This document shows positions 11,329 to 22,245 of a DNA stretch of 64,000 nt, one piece after another. Position numbers and translations under genes: made by a program. The stretch lies in contig WSYH01000837.1 in NCBI GenBank assembly GCA_036426205.1, positions 95,350-159,349 on the forward strand, given 5' to 3'. How positions within the stretch are numbered: position 1 is the first letter of the stretch; each line of letters begins with the position of its first letter. The DNA is from Ascaphus truei. Lineage: Eukaryota > Chordata > Amphibia > Anura > Ascaphidae. The notes beneath the pieces were generated by a model. That model searched no databases. It saw nothing but the letters and a program-made list of their open reading frames with translations, and was not told the origin of the DNA.

Positions 11329-12598
11329 TTGTGGAAAAGCTACGAAGTAACTGGCACTACCAAGGATCTTAACACGTACAGCTGCCTGCGGAACATGTGC
11401 ACACGGCAAACAAGACAAGCAAAAGCACAATATTACTCTGACAATCTCCTCCAGAATACATCAAACCCAGCGAACTTCTGGAAAGTTATCAACAAAATAT
11501 TTCAGCCTTCTAGCCACCAACAACCAAGTAATATCACTAAGGAGGCCATTACTCATAAATCCCACCGACATTGCAAATGCATTCAATGATTACTTTGTGG
11601 GATGTGCTACTAACTTATAAGCGAAATGCAACCCAAACCACAAACATGAACCTCATTCTGGGAGTAACCCTATAGCCCCACCCTCTCCCAACACTGCTCA
11701 CAATTTTCAATTTGTCCCAGTATCCGAAGAGCAGATTACACAAGCACTCCTCAAATTAAAACTAAGCAGCCAATGTGGACCTGACTTCCGGCAATCTAAG
11801 TTCCTAAGACTTGGTGCCCCAGCCATTGCCAAACCAATGGCTTCCATAGTCAACTCTATTCTGTCAGAAGGTCATATCCCTACGACTTGGAAAACTGCCA
11901 GAGTTGTCCCAATCTTCAAAAGTGGGGACAAAAACACTGTCTCAAACTACAGGCCAATCTCTCTTCTCCCAATTCTATCCAAAGTCATGGAAAAATGTGT
12001 TCACTCCCAATTAAGCGATTTCTACACCAAGACAAATTTCCCTAGCCAATTCCAATATGACTTTCGCTCCAAACACTCCACCGTAACAACCCTGCTAAAA
12101 GTTTGCAATGAAATCCAGTGTGTAATGGAACAACTCACTGGTGCAATATTGCTAGATTTTGCAAAGGCTTTTGATACTGTTGATCATGTTATCTTGCTTA
12201 AACTCCAGTGCTCTGGAATAGGGAAGCATGCTTTAAACTGGTTTAATTCCAACCTATCAGGTAGATCCCAACATGTGTCCATCTCAGGCTCTAACTCCAA
12301 CCACTTGGATATCACCTGTGGTGTCCCGCAAGGCTCTGTTCTGGGGCCCCTACTCTTCTCAGTGTTCATCAATGATCTTCCTACAGCTTGTAAGGGAGCT
12401 TCAAAACACATCTATGCAGATGACAATCTTATATGCACACAACCATAGCCTCTCCGACCTTGAACACATACTTCAATCTGGCTTTTTGAGACTTGACAAT
12501 TGGATTTCCCAAAACAAAATGTTTTTAAACACTGACAAGACTAACAATGGTATTTGGGACCTAGGCTACATTTTTAAAGCTTCCAATGACTGAGCTCC
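11329..12598 (+). pseudogene. LINE reverse transcriptase domain, broken
   Basis: Clear RT blocks are present: NYRPISLLPILSKVMEK, LLDFAKAFDTVDHVILL, CGVPQGSVLGPLLFSVFIND and IYADDNLIC (catalytic YADD intact). Several frame changes split the domain (11329-11589, 11837-12448, 12273-12593), so it makes no enzyme. Motif spacing and the C-terminal end after RT fit the L2 branch better than L1 or RTE. Confidence 0.88.
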
Positions 12599-13679
12599 AG
12601 ATCAGAACCAATGCTAAAAACCACCACCATATCTCATGTTACTAGTTTCAAATACTTGGACATATGGTTTGACTACCATTTAACATTCGGGATGCACATT
12701 GATACCCTGACATCCAAAACCTACAGTATGCAAAACTAGGTGTACTTTACAGGAACAAATCCTCTTTAAGTCTGCTGGTCAGAAAGTGTATTGCACAGCA
12801 GATGCTAATGCAAATTATCGACTATGGAGACATAGTATACGGCTCGGCACCCTAAACCCACCTTAGCAAATTGATACCCTCTACAATTCAATATGCCGTT
12901 TTGTTCACCAATGCAACTACAACACACATCACTGCGAAATGCTCAAAGAACTAGATTGGTCATCACTTGAGTCTAGGCGCCAAGTTCATCTTTCCATTCT
13001 CGTCTTCAAATACTTTCTGGGCAAGCTACCCGTCTACCTGAACAAGCTCCTCACCCCCACCACATGCAGCACCTATCACCTGAGATCAGACTCCAAAAGA
13101 CTGTTCATGGTCCCACTGTTCAACAAAGTATCCGTCCGCTCCTCCTCTTACCGTGCACCCCAAAACTGGAACAACCTACCAGAGACTCTCACAGCCACCA
13201 CCAGTTTAAATTCTTTCAAGACAAAAGCGGTTTCACATTTTAACCTGGTCTGTAACTGTTACATACGCCTATATTATATATTATCTGTTACTGTGCATGC
13301 AATGTCTTGTATATAATGTAAACTCTGTTCACTTAACTCTGTGCCCAGGATATACTTGAAAACGAGAGGTAATTCTCAATGTATTACTTCCTGGTAAAAT
13401 ATTTTATAAATAAATAAATATCAGGCAAAGTATACAGATGGTTACCACAGTGCAAATAATGGCAATACCATTGAATGTTACTTTCGTTAGTTGCAACACA
13501 GCAATCATGCCTAAAAGTTGTATGAACATTGTTCAGCAACTATGGTCCAGAATTTGAAACACTGCATAGCTTGTTCTGGATAAAATGGCTGCAATCTAAA
13601 GTAGTAGTAAGGACCAATGATCATTGTCAAAGCGAAGTAACCGCTGTAAATTGTGTGCCAAAAAAATAAAATTAAAAAT

Positions 13680-13950
13680 GCAGCGTTTGACCAGCATCCC
13701 TTTTACACATCCTACAAATGTGACTTGAATCTATGGCAAGGAAAGGAAATATACTGGTGTAGTGCACTAACAGCCAAACAGAGAATAGAGAGGTAAACAA
13801 TAAAAACAATAAACTACATTTATTTTCATCATGGACAAAAAAAAAAAAACCCAGAGGTAAGCAAGAACTACCTACGCGTTTCACGCATCAAATGAGCAGT
13901 TTGACTGGCGTGGCATCCTACAAATGTGACCTGAATCTATAGCAAGACAC
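13680..13950 (-). repeat. Penelope-like fragment between direct repeats
   Basis: CATCCTACAAATGTGACTTG ... CTATGGCAAG at 13708-13742 is repeated directly at 13913-13947. Between them the reverse strand reads TTTGATGCGTGAAACGCGTAGG. This is either an insertion with an unusually long duplication or a local tandem duplication. Confidence 0.4.
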
Positions 13951-15060
13951 AATTTTGCACTACATCCCAGCCCATTACAAACACCCTATAGGATGTAGTA
14001 CGAATTGAAGCACAACACATCCCCATAACACCTCTATTACTTTGTACGTCACAAGACAACACACGTAATGTTTGAATGTAGGTTAAGACAGTGTATGGTT
14101 TAGAATGAAAATGATTAACCAACATGCCTTACGGTTGGGATTCGCTGGCCTCTACGAGGTGATTACACAATTATACATTATTACCACAGTGCAATTACAT
14201 AGCTAGGTGAGAGGTGCCACACAGTCCAAGTGACCTGGTTAAATCAATAAACAACATCCCGGTTAAAACTTGAGCCTGCAGAAATCCCATCTAACAGGTG
14301 GAAAGTTCGACAGCAGCAACTTGCAACAAGTATAGAAAACTACCCGCGGGGGCGCACAAGGATACTACACTAAACAGTGTGCTGCAAAGAGATGCAGGAG
14401 GAGCTATAGGTTGGACTTACAACTTATCTGGGGTATCTTGTAATTGGCAGCAATGTGTCACACATTGGACTATGGAACAAAGGACGCAGAGACTAGGCTG
14501 TAAACATGAGGGTTAATAAAGGTTGTTTTTTTTCCCATCTCATCCATTTTTTCCTTGGGATCTAGATACCCTTTTTTTTAGGAGATTAATACACAGCCAT
14601 TTATTTAGTTTCTGTTTTGGGATGATTTTACAGAAAATAACTCAATGTATTCACTTTAAAAAAAAAAAAAAAAAGGCTGATCTCCTAGGATTATGAAAGA
14701 AGCCCCAGATCTCATTACAGCCCTGATATTTCACTAGGTCAATCTGTGGACACAAAGGTTACTCATTAAATGGTGATCGTGTCGATTGGGACTCGCATGG
14801 AAACTACCAATAACTTCAATTGGAGTCTGTGTGCGATCGTGCCCCGATCAGCAACACGGCGATTTAAAGAATAAGCCGCAGCGTAGCCAAACAAATGAAA
14901 ACTTTAGGTAATGGCTCAGATTTACCAAGCACACGCTCAACCCAGGCAAAGGGAAAATAGGTAGGTGCAATATGGGTGAATAAAGCGTGTACCCCAAGGA
15001 AGACAGCCAATAGACAAGGTGTTCATAGAACCCCTCATAACATGCACTCTAACCGATATA
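13950..15060. other. Non-coding, unassigned
   Basis: Poly(T)/poly(A) tracts near 14520-14680 and no recognised element. Confidence 0.35.
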
Positions 15061-15550
15061 GGGGCCTATGCAGAGAGCAGCGAATTTTAAAATTGGCGAA
15101 TTTATTAAAAAGTAGCTTTTTTGGAGAGTTTTATTCTCCATATGCAGAAAAGTGCGAATTCTGCTATGTTTAACATGGATGCGTGTGGCGAGTTTAAATT
15201 GGCGAGATGCGTGCTTCAGAAACGTGTAAAAACAAATTCGCGCCTTTTTTTTCCCTTTGCAATGGCCGCGAGCGGCAGCTTCTTGCCAGTTTTTTCTGGA
15301 GAGGCAAAAAGGAGACAATCGCGCCATTTTATTGGCGCGAACAGCCGCTAGATGCCGTTCGCGCCTCTCTGCATACGGATATTTTTAAAACTGGCGAGAT
15401 TGAGGTTCTCGCCAGCCGCGAGGCGAGTTTTACAAATAGAAAAGAAAAATTGGCGCGTTTTTCGGAACTCGCCATTTTCTGCTGCTTTCTGCGCGATTTT
15501 CTCCAAAAAATGGCGAATTTCGAAATAGCGCTGCTCTCTGCATAGGCCCC
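15061..15550. mobile_element. Miniature element with ends like the big Harbinger
   Basis: The 490 bp element has 22 bp perfect inverted repeats, starting GGGGCCTATGCAGAGAGCAG. Compare GGGCCTCATGCAGTAAGCG of the 12 kb element. Many TTGGCGA/TGGCGAG motifs recur inside. The flanks ATA and AAA are an imperfect 3 bp duplication. No coding potential. Confidence 0.75.
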
Positions 15551-15835
15551 AAAGTATTGATAAGAGATGGTGAGTGGAAAACAAGAGAAATGAGCCCTAG
15601 TTAGTGCGAGACTAATAAAGTAACCATTAATTGCAGTATATTTACTCGGTACCATGGTGGATTGGTAGTATTGGAAGAATATAGGTCCTATGTTGACTAA
15701 TAAATACTCATCCAGCATTTTTTAAATTTTGTATTAAAAGCTAAAAAAATTTACATTTATGTTTACGTTGCTGTGTGTACCTTCACATGGATTTCTTTGC
15801 TCCTCCCCCTTTGGGATATTCTTTCTACTCCAATG

Positions 15836-16166
15836 CAGGGGTGTGCAATCTTTCCCTGCTGCACCCTTTGCCTGCTTCCCTTCCTGCTTGCGCCCCTCTC
15901 CACTCCCTTACCTTCCCTCCGCCGTCAAATGACGCAGCAGGGTCACGTGACGCAACGTTGCCATGCCAAAGTGAAGTCACATTACATCACGACTCCCACG
16001 GTGTCATTTGACGCCGCATTGACGTGGAGTCGCGTCGCCGAAGACAAGGTAAGTGAAGTTGCAGAGGCCTCACACGATCCCCCGGGGGGGGTGGGGTAGA
16101 GCGCAGGGTCTCTGCAATTGCCGTGCCCCCTGAACAATCTTGCGCCCCACAGTTTGCGCACCCCTG
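15836..16166. mobile_element. hAT miniature element, copy A (8 bp duplication)
   Basis: It starts CAGGGGTGTGCAATC and ends GTTTGCGCACCCCTG. The flanks CTCCAATG and CTCTAATG are an 8 bp duplication with one change. The GC-rich interior is full of TGACGC/GACGCCGC. Confidence 0.85.
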
Positions 16167-16844
16167 CTCTAATGTATAACCCAAGGTAGCACCATGTCTT
16201 CTATTGATACCAATTAATTATTTAATTAGAGCGAGGTTCCTCCCTTTTTTTGCAGTTTAACAACAATATGAAAAAGTCCTTGCTCCCCCAAGGTTGGGGC
16301 TGCTAACAGAGTCAAGGAATATCGCTACGGTATCATAGAGGTATCAGTCTATAAGGATTTAGAGTGCATGTTATTAGGGGTTCTATAAACACCTTGTTTA
16401 TGGGGGATTTCCTTGCTGTACACCCATATTAACTAAGCAATCTTCTGCTATGAGAAGACACCCTCTGTCCTGAAAGACACCCTCACAGTCCGTTAACTTC
16501 AATGGGCTGTAAGAGACCCCGGAGAGGACTTCTCTACCTGAGCATGAAAGATGGAGTCACTTACAGATCAAGAATGTATAACATAGAAGGATACTGCACA
16601 TCGCAGGCAAGGGATCAAAAGTTGTGTCTTTTGATCACTTACCCGTGACAGTCACACAATCCACTTTATTTTTATTGTAGCCCTAACTAGTCCTGTCGAT
16701 CAGGAAAAGCACATCAAAGAAGAGTCATGGGCTGACAATAATTAGGAATGTCATACTGTCAATACATGGGTGTAAAATGTATTACTTGATCTGTACCTCA
16801 CCACTTCATTACTATAGGACGTAGGGAAAGAGAGACACACTCAC

Positions 16845-17046
16845 GTGGTAGGTTGAATTTTGGTGAACTCGACGGGCTCTTCCTTCTTCTTGCGAAAGAA
16901 GAACCAGTAGGTCAGCAGGCCGATGATGAGAGAGAAGAGGAACATGTCCGCAACACTAAACATGGCCTCCTCAGGGGGACTGCTCCCCTCCTCGGAGTGG
17001 CACGTGTCTTGATCCATGCACGGTTCCGCCATCTTTATCTCGGACA
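16845..17046 (-). CDS. POR: POR, first coding exon (NADPH-cytochrome P450 reductase, N-terminus)
   Basis: POR is the ER-anchored flavoprotein that passes electrons from NADPH through FAD and FMN to microsomal cytochromes P450. This exon encodes only the N-terminal anchor. The ATG lies at 17030-17032 and 62 codons plus 2 nt follow to 16845. The translation holds an acidic lead, then MFSVADMFLFSLIIGLLTYW (membrane helix), FFRKKKEE (basic stop-transfer) and VEFTKIQ. This matches the vertebrate POR pattern of a helix with GLLTYWF, then FRKKKEE and FTKIQ. On the minus strand a pyrimidine-rich tract ending TTTTAG precedes 17046 and a GTGAGT donor follows 16845, so the exon is bounded by good splice sites with 14 nt of 5' UTR. 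The FMN, FAD and NADPH domains must lie in later exons below 16.8 kb. I did not find them, so they are probably outside the window. Confidence 0.92.
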
Positions 17047-17502
17047 CTAAAAGAAATAAGAGAAAGAAATAAAAGGTCATTTTACCATGCAATGCCCAAT
17101 AATCCCAGAAAAACAGAGCATTAGCAATCCTACGAATGCCATGGGAAGCCAACAGTGTAGCTGTTCTGAGTGGATTATTGCACTATTGCACTCCCTGGTG
17201 GCCTTAGTCTCATAGAAACAAGGAAGTGTGTGAAGCAATATATCAACTGCTTTGTGCTTCCCACAGACAGCAAAGTATCAGCTGGTTCACAGAACATTAT
17301 TAGCCCTTTTGGCAGCAAATACATTTACATCCTCTTCTTCCATAGTCACACCAAAATGTCACTACTAGTGAAAATCCTGCAGATAAGGCATTCCCTGGCC
17401 CAGCTGCACATCCCCCTTTCTGAGCTACTTCCATGTCGCAACCTGCTGCCATAATGGGATGTTTAGAGCGCACAGCCCCTTTTGCAGGCGCTCTGCCACT
17501 AA

Positions 17503-17724
17503 GGCCACGTCCAGGGTGAAGCCGAGCGTGTGTGCCCAGCGCAATTAAACACATTATGGCAATGTGTTGGTCCAGTGTGTTTGAATTTGTAGCGCAATGG
17601 CCGTGTCAAGTGAGCAGTTCGCCCAATGAGGGCGTCACATCACAGCCACGCGCGCAACTACACAATTTCAACTGAACAGTAATCGCCCCGGCTTATTAAG
17701 CTCGCTTTCAGCCTGGACGCGGCC
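17503..17724. mobile_element. Harbinger-type miniature element (222 bp)
   Basis: Inverted ends are GGCCACGTCCAGGGTGAAGC and, reversed, GGCCGCGTCCAGGCTGAAAG, flanked by TAA and TAC. It lies about 450 bp upstream of the POR exon on its strand. Confidence 0.65.
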
Positions 17725-18224
17725 TACAAGTTACGGGGCAAAGCTTCCATTCAGTCACAGCTGTAAGACAAAGGGCAGCTGTATCCATGACATGTACAAA
17801 TTCATGGCAAATGGAGAAAGGGCCTGCGATAGGACCAAAACATGGAACTGTGGAATAAAAATCAATGTGCATTATTTGTAGTTCCTGCGTGCCTGTCTTT
17901 TCTAAATGTTATGTGCTACATTTGCAGTGCGCCCAGCCAAGTTTGCCAGACATTGTTGCACGTGCCGTAGACTCCTTGCACGAGTATACAAGCGTGGTGC
18001 TCCCCTTACAAAATGTCGTGCCCCCCAGTTTGCACACGCCTGCTCTACAATTCCCAATTGGAAGGAGGCCTCGCCCTTTCAAACTTACAAATGTATTATC
18101 GAGCGGCCCAACTAAGCAGTTGGCACTTAAACACGGCCAGCAAACGATAGGTAGAACAAGAAAATCTAACCTGCTCTCCAGGGGATTTAGAGATGTCCTT
18201 TGACTCAATAAAATATTTTGTTAA

Positions 18225-19224
18225 ATAAATCATGACACGGTGTAATATGTCATGTGTTCATCTGAGGTTGTATTTACCAAATTTTAAGACCTGCTAAAGG
18301 AACAGATGACGGTTGGTATGAGTTGTTTGTGATGATATGCTGTGCTTGGTATTCGCCAAACGTGGCGCTGTGCATTATGGCCAAACATCTCCAATTTGGT
18401 CTCGTCTGTCCAAAGGACATTATTCCAGAAGTCTTGTGGTTTGTTCAGATGCAACATTGCAAACCTAAGCCGTGCTGCCATGTTCTTTTTAGAGAGAAGA
18501 GGCTTTCTCCTGGCAACCCATCCAAATAAACCATACTTGTTCAGTCTTTTTCTAATTGTACTGTCATGAACTTTAACATTTAACATGCTAACTAAGGCCT
18601 GTAGAGTCTGAGATGTAACTCTTGGGTTTTTTGCAATTTCTCTGAGCATTGCACGTTCTGACCTTGGGGTAAATTTGCTGGGACGTCCACTCCTGGGAAG
18701 ATTGGCAACTGTCTTGAATGTTTTCCACTTTTGAATAATCTTTCTCACTGTAGAATTATGGACTTTAAATTGTTTGGAAATGGCCTTATAACCCTTCCCA
18801 GATTGATGGGCAGCAACAATTGCTTCTCTAAGATCATTGCTGATGTCTTTCCTCCTTGGCATAGTGTTAACACACACCTGAATGCTCCACACAAGCAAAC
18901 TGCTAAAACTTTGGCTCTTATAGAGGTGGTCACACTTGATGATGATCAATTAATCAAGGGCATTTGATTAGCAGCACCTGTCTGCTACTTAGCGTCTTAA
19001 TTTCTATGGAAGCAGTAAGGCTAATACTTTCACACATAGCTTCTCCATTTTGGCTTTATTTTTGTTAAATAAATCATGACACGGTGTAATATGTCATGTG
19101 TTGTTCATCTGAGGTTGAATTTACCTAATTTTAAGACCTGCTAAGGAACAGATGATTGTTATGTCCTGATGTGTAAAACCATGGAATTCAAAGAGGGTGT
19201 ACTTTCTTTTTCACACAACTGTAT
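18225..19224 (-). mobile_element. Truncated Tc1-like element
   Basis: The 5' end lies at about 19070-19224, ending ACACAACTGTA next to TA. The 3' part is replaced by a direct repeat (18229-18305) of the 5' subterminal segment at 19073-19155 (TCATGACACGGTGTAATATG ... AACAGATGA). Confidence 0.8.
18284..18862 (-). pseudogene. Tc1-like transposase, N-terminal half only
   Basis: The ATG at 18860-18862 starts MPRRKDISNDLREAIVAAHQ. Paired-type helix-turn-helix motifs follow (GYKAISKQFKVHNSTVRKII; SRVTSQTL-type second motif), then the GRPSKFTPR AT-hook-like linker, and VLWTDETKLEMFGHNAQRHV with the first catalytic Asp. Homology ends after LIPTV at about 18308, some 185 residues of a usual 340, so the second Asp and the third acid are gone. 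The frame then runs into a copy of the element's own 5' subterminal sequence. Confidence 0.9.
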
Positions 19225-19537
19225 ACTTGCATAATCCGCAGGTGATGGCACATAGCTTCTTCTGAACTGATGTAGCTCTACTTTTTGTTGTATGATCGAT
19301 AATGCATTGTTTGGGGGGACCTCATTATGGCCCCACAGACTGATTTTGAACAAGTAAACCTTTCACCTGGGTTATTTAAAATATATATAATATAATATAT
19401 ATAATAAAATCAATCAAGACTTGGAGTATTATGTTTTTCAAACTGTTAAACCACACACTTTTCAGCATCTAGTCAGAAAAACTATTAAGAAGGCAATCAA
19501 AGCCGTCGCCCCCTCTAATTTGTTCAATACAACCCTT
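19224..19537 (+). repeat. Inverted duplication, left arm
   Basis: About 310 bp starting TACTTGCATAATCCGCAGG recur inverted at 21621-21913. Both arms abut a Tc1 end at the same base, so the duplicated unit already contained the Tc1 junction. Confidence 0.88.
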
Positions 19538-21620
19538 CAAAACAGTTCAGAAGGGGCAGTGAAGGGGTTAACTAGCTTGTCATCCCGTGCTGGACTATAC
19601 AAACAGGCGTTGCACAGATCAGATTGTGTGATACGCTGGTAAAGGTTCAAGTAAAGCACACATACTGTGTCAAGGTCAAAGTGAACTCCCTTCACTTTAC
19701 AAACAAGTGTGTGACCTGGGGCAAGAGAACCAGGGTAACGTTGTGGGGCTGCACAGTGTGAAAGGAGAGCAGGAACCTCGCAAAATGTCTGGTCAGAACT
19801 AGAACGCAAAACAGAATCGGGTCATTCTTTGCAACTAGAAAAACAGGAACAAGAGACGTTCGAAACCCACAAAAATACGACTTAGCGTAATCAATAAACT
19901 GACTGGATCAAAATGCATGGGGAAAAAATGGTGTGTGGCGAGCATGCGTCTTTTAATTAAAACTGTGTATTGTCACTCAAATTGTATTTCATTTAATTAA
20001 AAACATTAAAAGCAAAATACAATTTCAGTGACAAAACACAAAGAATTTTAACATAGAACATGTGTGCTCGGCACACCCCGTTCTTTTTTATTTTATTTAA
20101 TTTTTATGTAGGACTTATATGTACTGTAGTGGATGGGTGTCTGGCTGGGTGTGGTGGATGGGTGTCTGGCTGGGTGTGGTGGGTGCCTGGCTGTGGTGGA
20201 TAGGCGCCTGGCTATGCCTGGCTGTGGTGGGTGCCTGGCTGTGGTGGATAGGTGCCTGGCTTTGTCTGGCTGTGGTGGGTGCCTGGCTGTGGTGGATAGG
20301 TGCCTGGCTTTCTCTGGCTGTGGTGGATGACAAAGTTTCCGGAGGTCCAGTAATTCTCCCCGACGTGCAGGCATGGATTTGCGGGTACTCGAGGTGAATT
20401 ACACCAGGGCTCTCCGGTGTCCCCCAGAGTCCTGGTTTTCAAGCCCAGGTATCCCAGACCTTTTTCCCCTCACAGGTATACGGTTCCCCAAGGTCTATAC
20501 TTTATTAAAGTATGTTTTATACTGTAGGTATTGTTTGATTCAGTATGTACGAGTGTCTACGCAGTCAGCCTGGACATATACAGTACATAGGTGCCAGGAT
20601 ACCAGCATAGACATTGAAGCTCAAAGGAGAAAGGATGTCCAGAGGTGAGAGAATCATTTGGTGAGCAGGGAAAGGCCAAGCACAAGTTCCAGAAAACAGG
20701 GGGCACCCTACTGGGGCCCCTTTGGGACTGCAAGACCTGGTGGAGCCGGCAATGGGTTAGCTGTGGGGGGAAGATGCTGCTTGTGGGCGCATTTCCCATT
20801 GGCTAATTCATATTTCCCACCCACCCGTTTTTTCAAGCTGGCTTGGCATGCCCCATCCTCTGATATCAGCAGCCAGATGAGCCCCTGTTCTGGCTGGTGG
20901 GAAAAGTTCCCAAGCTCTGATTGGCTGCTAGTCCATAAATCATGTTAGACATAGGGCACCGAGGTCTATGCAAGGGACTGCCCAATCAGAGGGCTCTCTC
21001 TTTCAGTCTCTCAGACTTACAGGCATCTTAGGACTTGGTCCAGTCACGCGCCAGCAGGTTTTCCCAGGTGTTTTGCTAGACATAGCAAAGCAATAGGCAT
21101 TGAGGTGCCAGGGAAGCCCATCTGAGGAATAATGTTACTTTCTCCAGGCTGAGTCCAGTGATGTGGAGCAGACAGGGTAAGCTTTTGCTGAAGCAGGCAC
21201 CCTGCACCTATGAGGTTAGTTTTCACCCCCAGACCCCCAGTAAGTGTATGCGGTCTGTATTTTGTATTTCATTTGTATGGACGCGGGTTTACCCGAATAA
21301 TCCTAATTTCATTCCACTCCCTTGTTTTGCCTAACGAATGATCCCAAAAAGGTATAAATGTGTTAAGTGTCACGGGAGACCAGGACGTTTACCTCTGAAG
21401 GGGGTGCAGGTATCTCCTGCAGTTTAAAGCCCCCAGTCACATGGGCCAATAGGAAACCCCACCGGGTGACGTCATGGCTTCCTATTGGCCTGGGAGCTTT
21501 GAAAAGCGGCCATGTGAACCGTGTAGTGGCTACAGGCTTCCCCATCGGAGACAAGTGTCTCTGGGATCAGGGGGTCCCCAGAGTGGAAATAAATTGGGGT
21601 TCAGCTGCTTCAAATCCTGT
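19538..21620. other. Spacer of the inverted duplication; no gene recognised
   Basis: It holds a GT-rich minisatellite (20130-20335), and moderately GC-rich non-coding sequence. A TGTCACGGGAGACCA string at 21368 equals the start of the LTR at 61787. The ORFs here are short and unlike known proteins. Confidence 0.5.
20130..20335. repeat. Minisatellite, GTGCCTGGCTGTGGTGGAT-type units
   Basis: Tandem, imperfect units of roughly 25-57 bp alternate GGCTGTGGTGGATAGG and GGCTGTGGTGGGTGCC. Long open frames here are repeat artefacts. Confidence 0.85.
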
Positions 21621-21737
21621 AGTAAACAAATTAAGGGGGGAACAGCTTTGATTGCCTTCTTAATAGTTTTTCTGACTAGTGTGTAGTTTAACAGTTTGAA
21701 AAACGTAATAACCCAAGTCTTGATTGATTTATAATAA

Positions 21738-21769
<32 letters not shown>

Positions 21770-21913
21770 AAATAGCCCAGGTGAAAGGTTTAATCAGTCT
21801 GTGGGGCCATAATGAGGCCCCCCCAAACAAAGCATTATCGATCATACTACAAAAAGTAGAGCTACATCAGTTCAGAAGAAGCTATGTGCCATCCCCTGCG
21901 AATTATGCAAGTA
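21621..21913 (-). repeat. Inverted duplication, right arm
   Basis: Inverted match to 19224-19537: TGATTGCCTTCTTAATAG, AAAAACGTAATAACCCAAG, TGGGGCCATAATGAGGCC and GAATTATGCAAGTA. About 2.1 kb of unrelated sequence separates the arms. Confidence 0.88.
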
Positions 21914-22100
21914 TACAGTTATGTGAAAAAGAAAGTACACCCTCTTTTTCATGACACGGTGTAATATGTCATGTGTTGTTCATCTGAAGTTGTATTGACC
22001 TAATTTTAAGACCTGCTAAGGAACAGATGATTGTTATGTCCTGATATGTAAAATCATAGAATTCAAAGAGGGTGTACTTTCTTTTCCCACACCACTGTAT
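21914..22100. mobile_element. Tc1-derived miniature element
   Basis: TACAGTTATGTGAAAAAGAAAG at the left and CACACCACTGTA at the right are Tc1-type ends. Between them is only the TCATGACACGG ... GTACTTTC subterminal region of the same family as 18225-19224. Confidence 0.8.
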
Positions 22101-22245
22101 ATTTATATAGCACCACCCAGTACTTTACAATACTGTACACGGAACATAATATTATAAGAACGGAATAAGCGCTTCAGACAAATGTAACAATAGGAAAAGG
22201 GGTCCCTGCCCCGAAGAGCTTCCAATATAAGGTTTATATCACTTA
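22100..22245 (-). repeat. Reversed SINE/LINE tail fragment
   Basis: TTTATATAGCACCACCCAG ... GGGTCCCTGCCCCGAAGAGC is the reverse of the AGCTCTACGGGGCAGGGAC ... GCGCTATACAA tail seen at 33430-33505. It directly follows the Tc1-derived element. Confidence 0.5.

Larger units (their letters stand above)
9560..13425 (+). mobile_element. L2-like (CR1/L2 superfamily) non-LTR retrotransposon, degenerate
   Basis: A nearly complete ORF2 region plus some upstream sequence, interrupted at 9796-10325 by a Penelope-like insertion. It carries, in order, a 2A-like peptide (10347-10370), an apurinic endonuclease, a reverse transcriptase and a C-terminal domain (ELDWSS ... APQNWNNLPETL, 12939-13316). It ends in an (AAATA)n-type tail near 13420. 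Frameshifts and stops make it non-coding today. The 5' limit near 9560 is uncertain. Confidence 0.85.

Noticed and set aside
1..16844. Further POR exons (FMN domain with the FYGSQTGTAEEFA-type motif)
   Set aside because: No minus-strand frame with this or later POR motifs was found below the first coding exon.
17930..18045. Sixth hAT miniature copy
   Set aside because: Only the right-end-like CCCCCCAGTTTGCACACGCC was seen. The left end and duplication are missing.
21368..21620. LTR start TGTCACGGGAGACCA
   Set aside because: The following sequence does not match the LTR at 61787 and no closing end or 5 bp duplication was found, so no second LTR is called.
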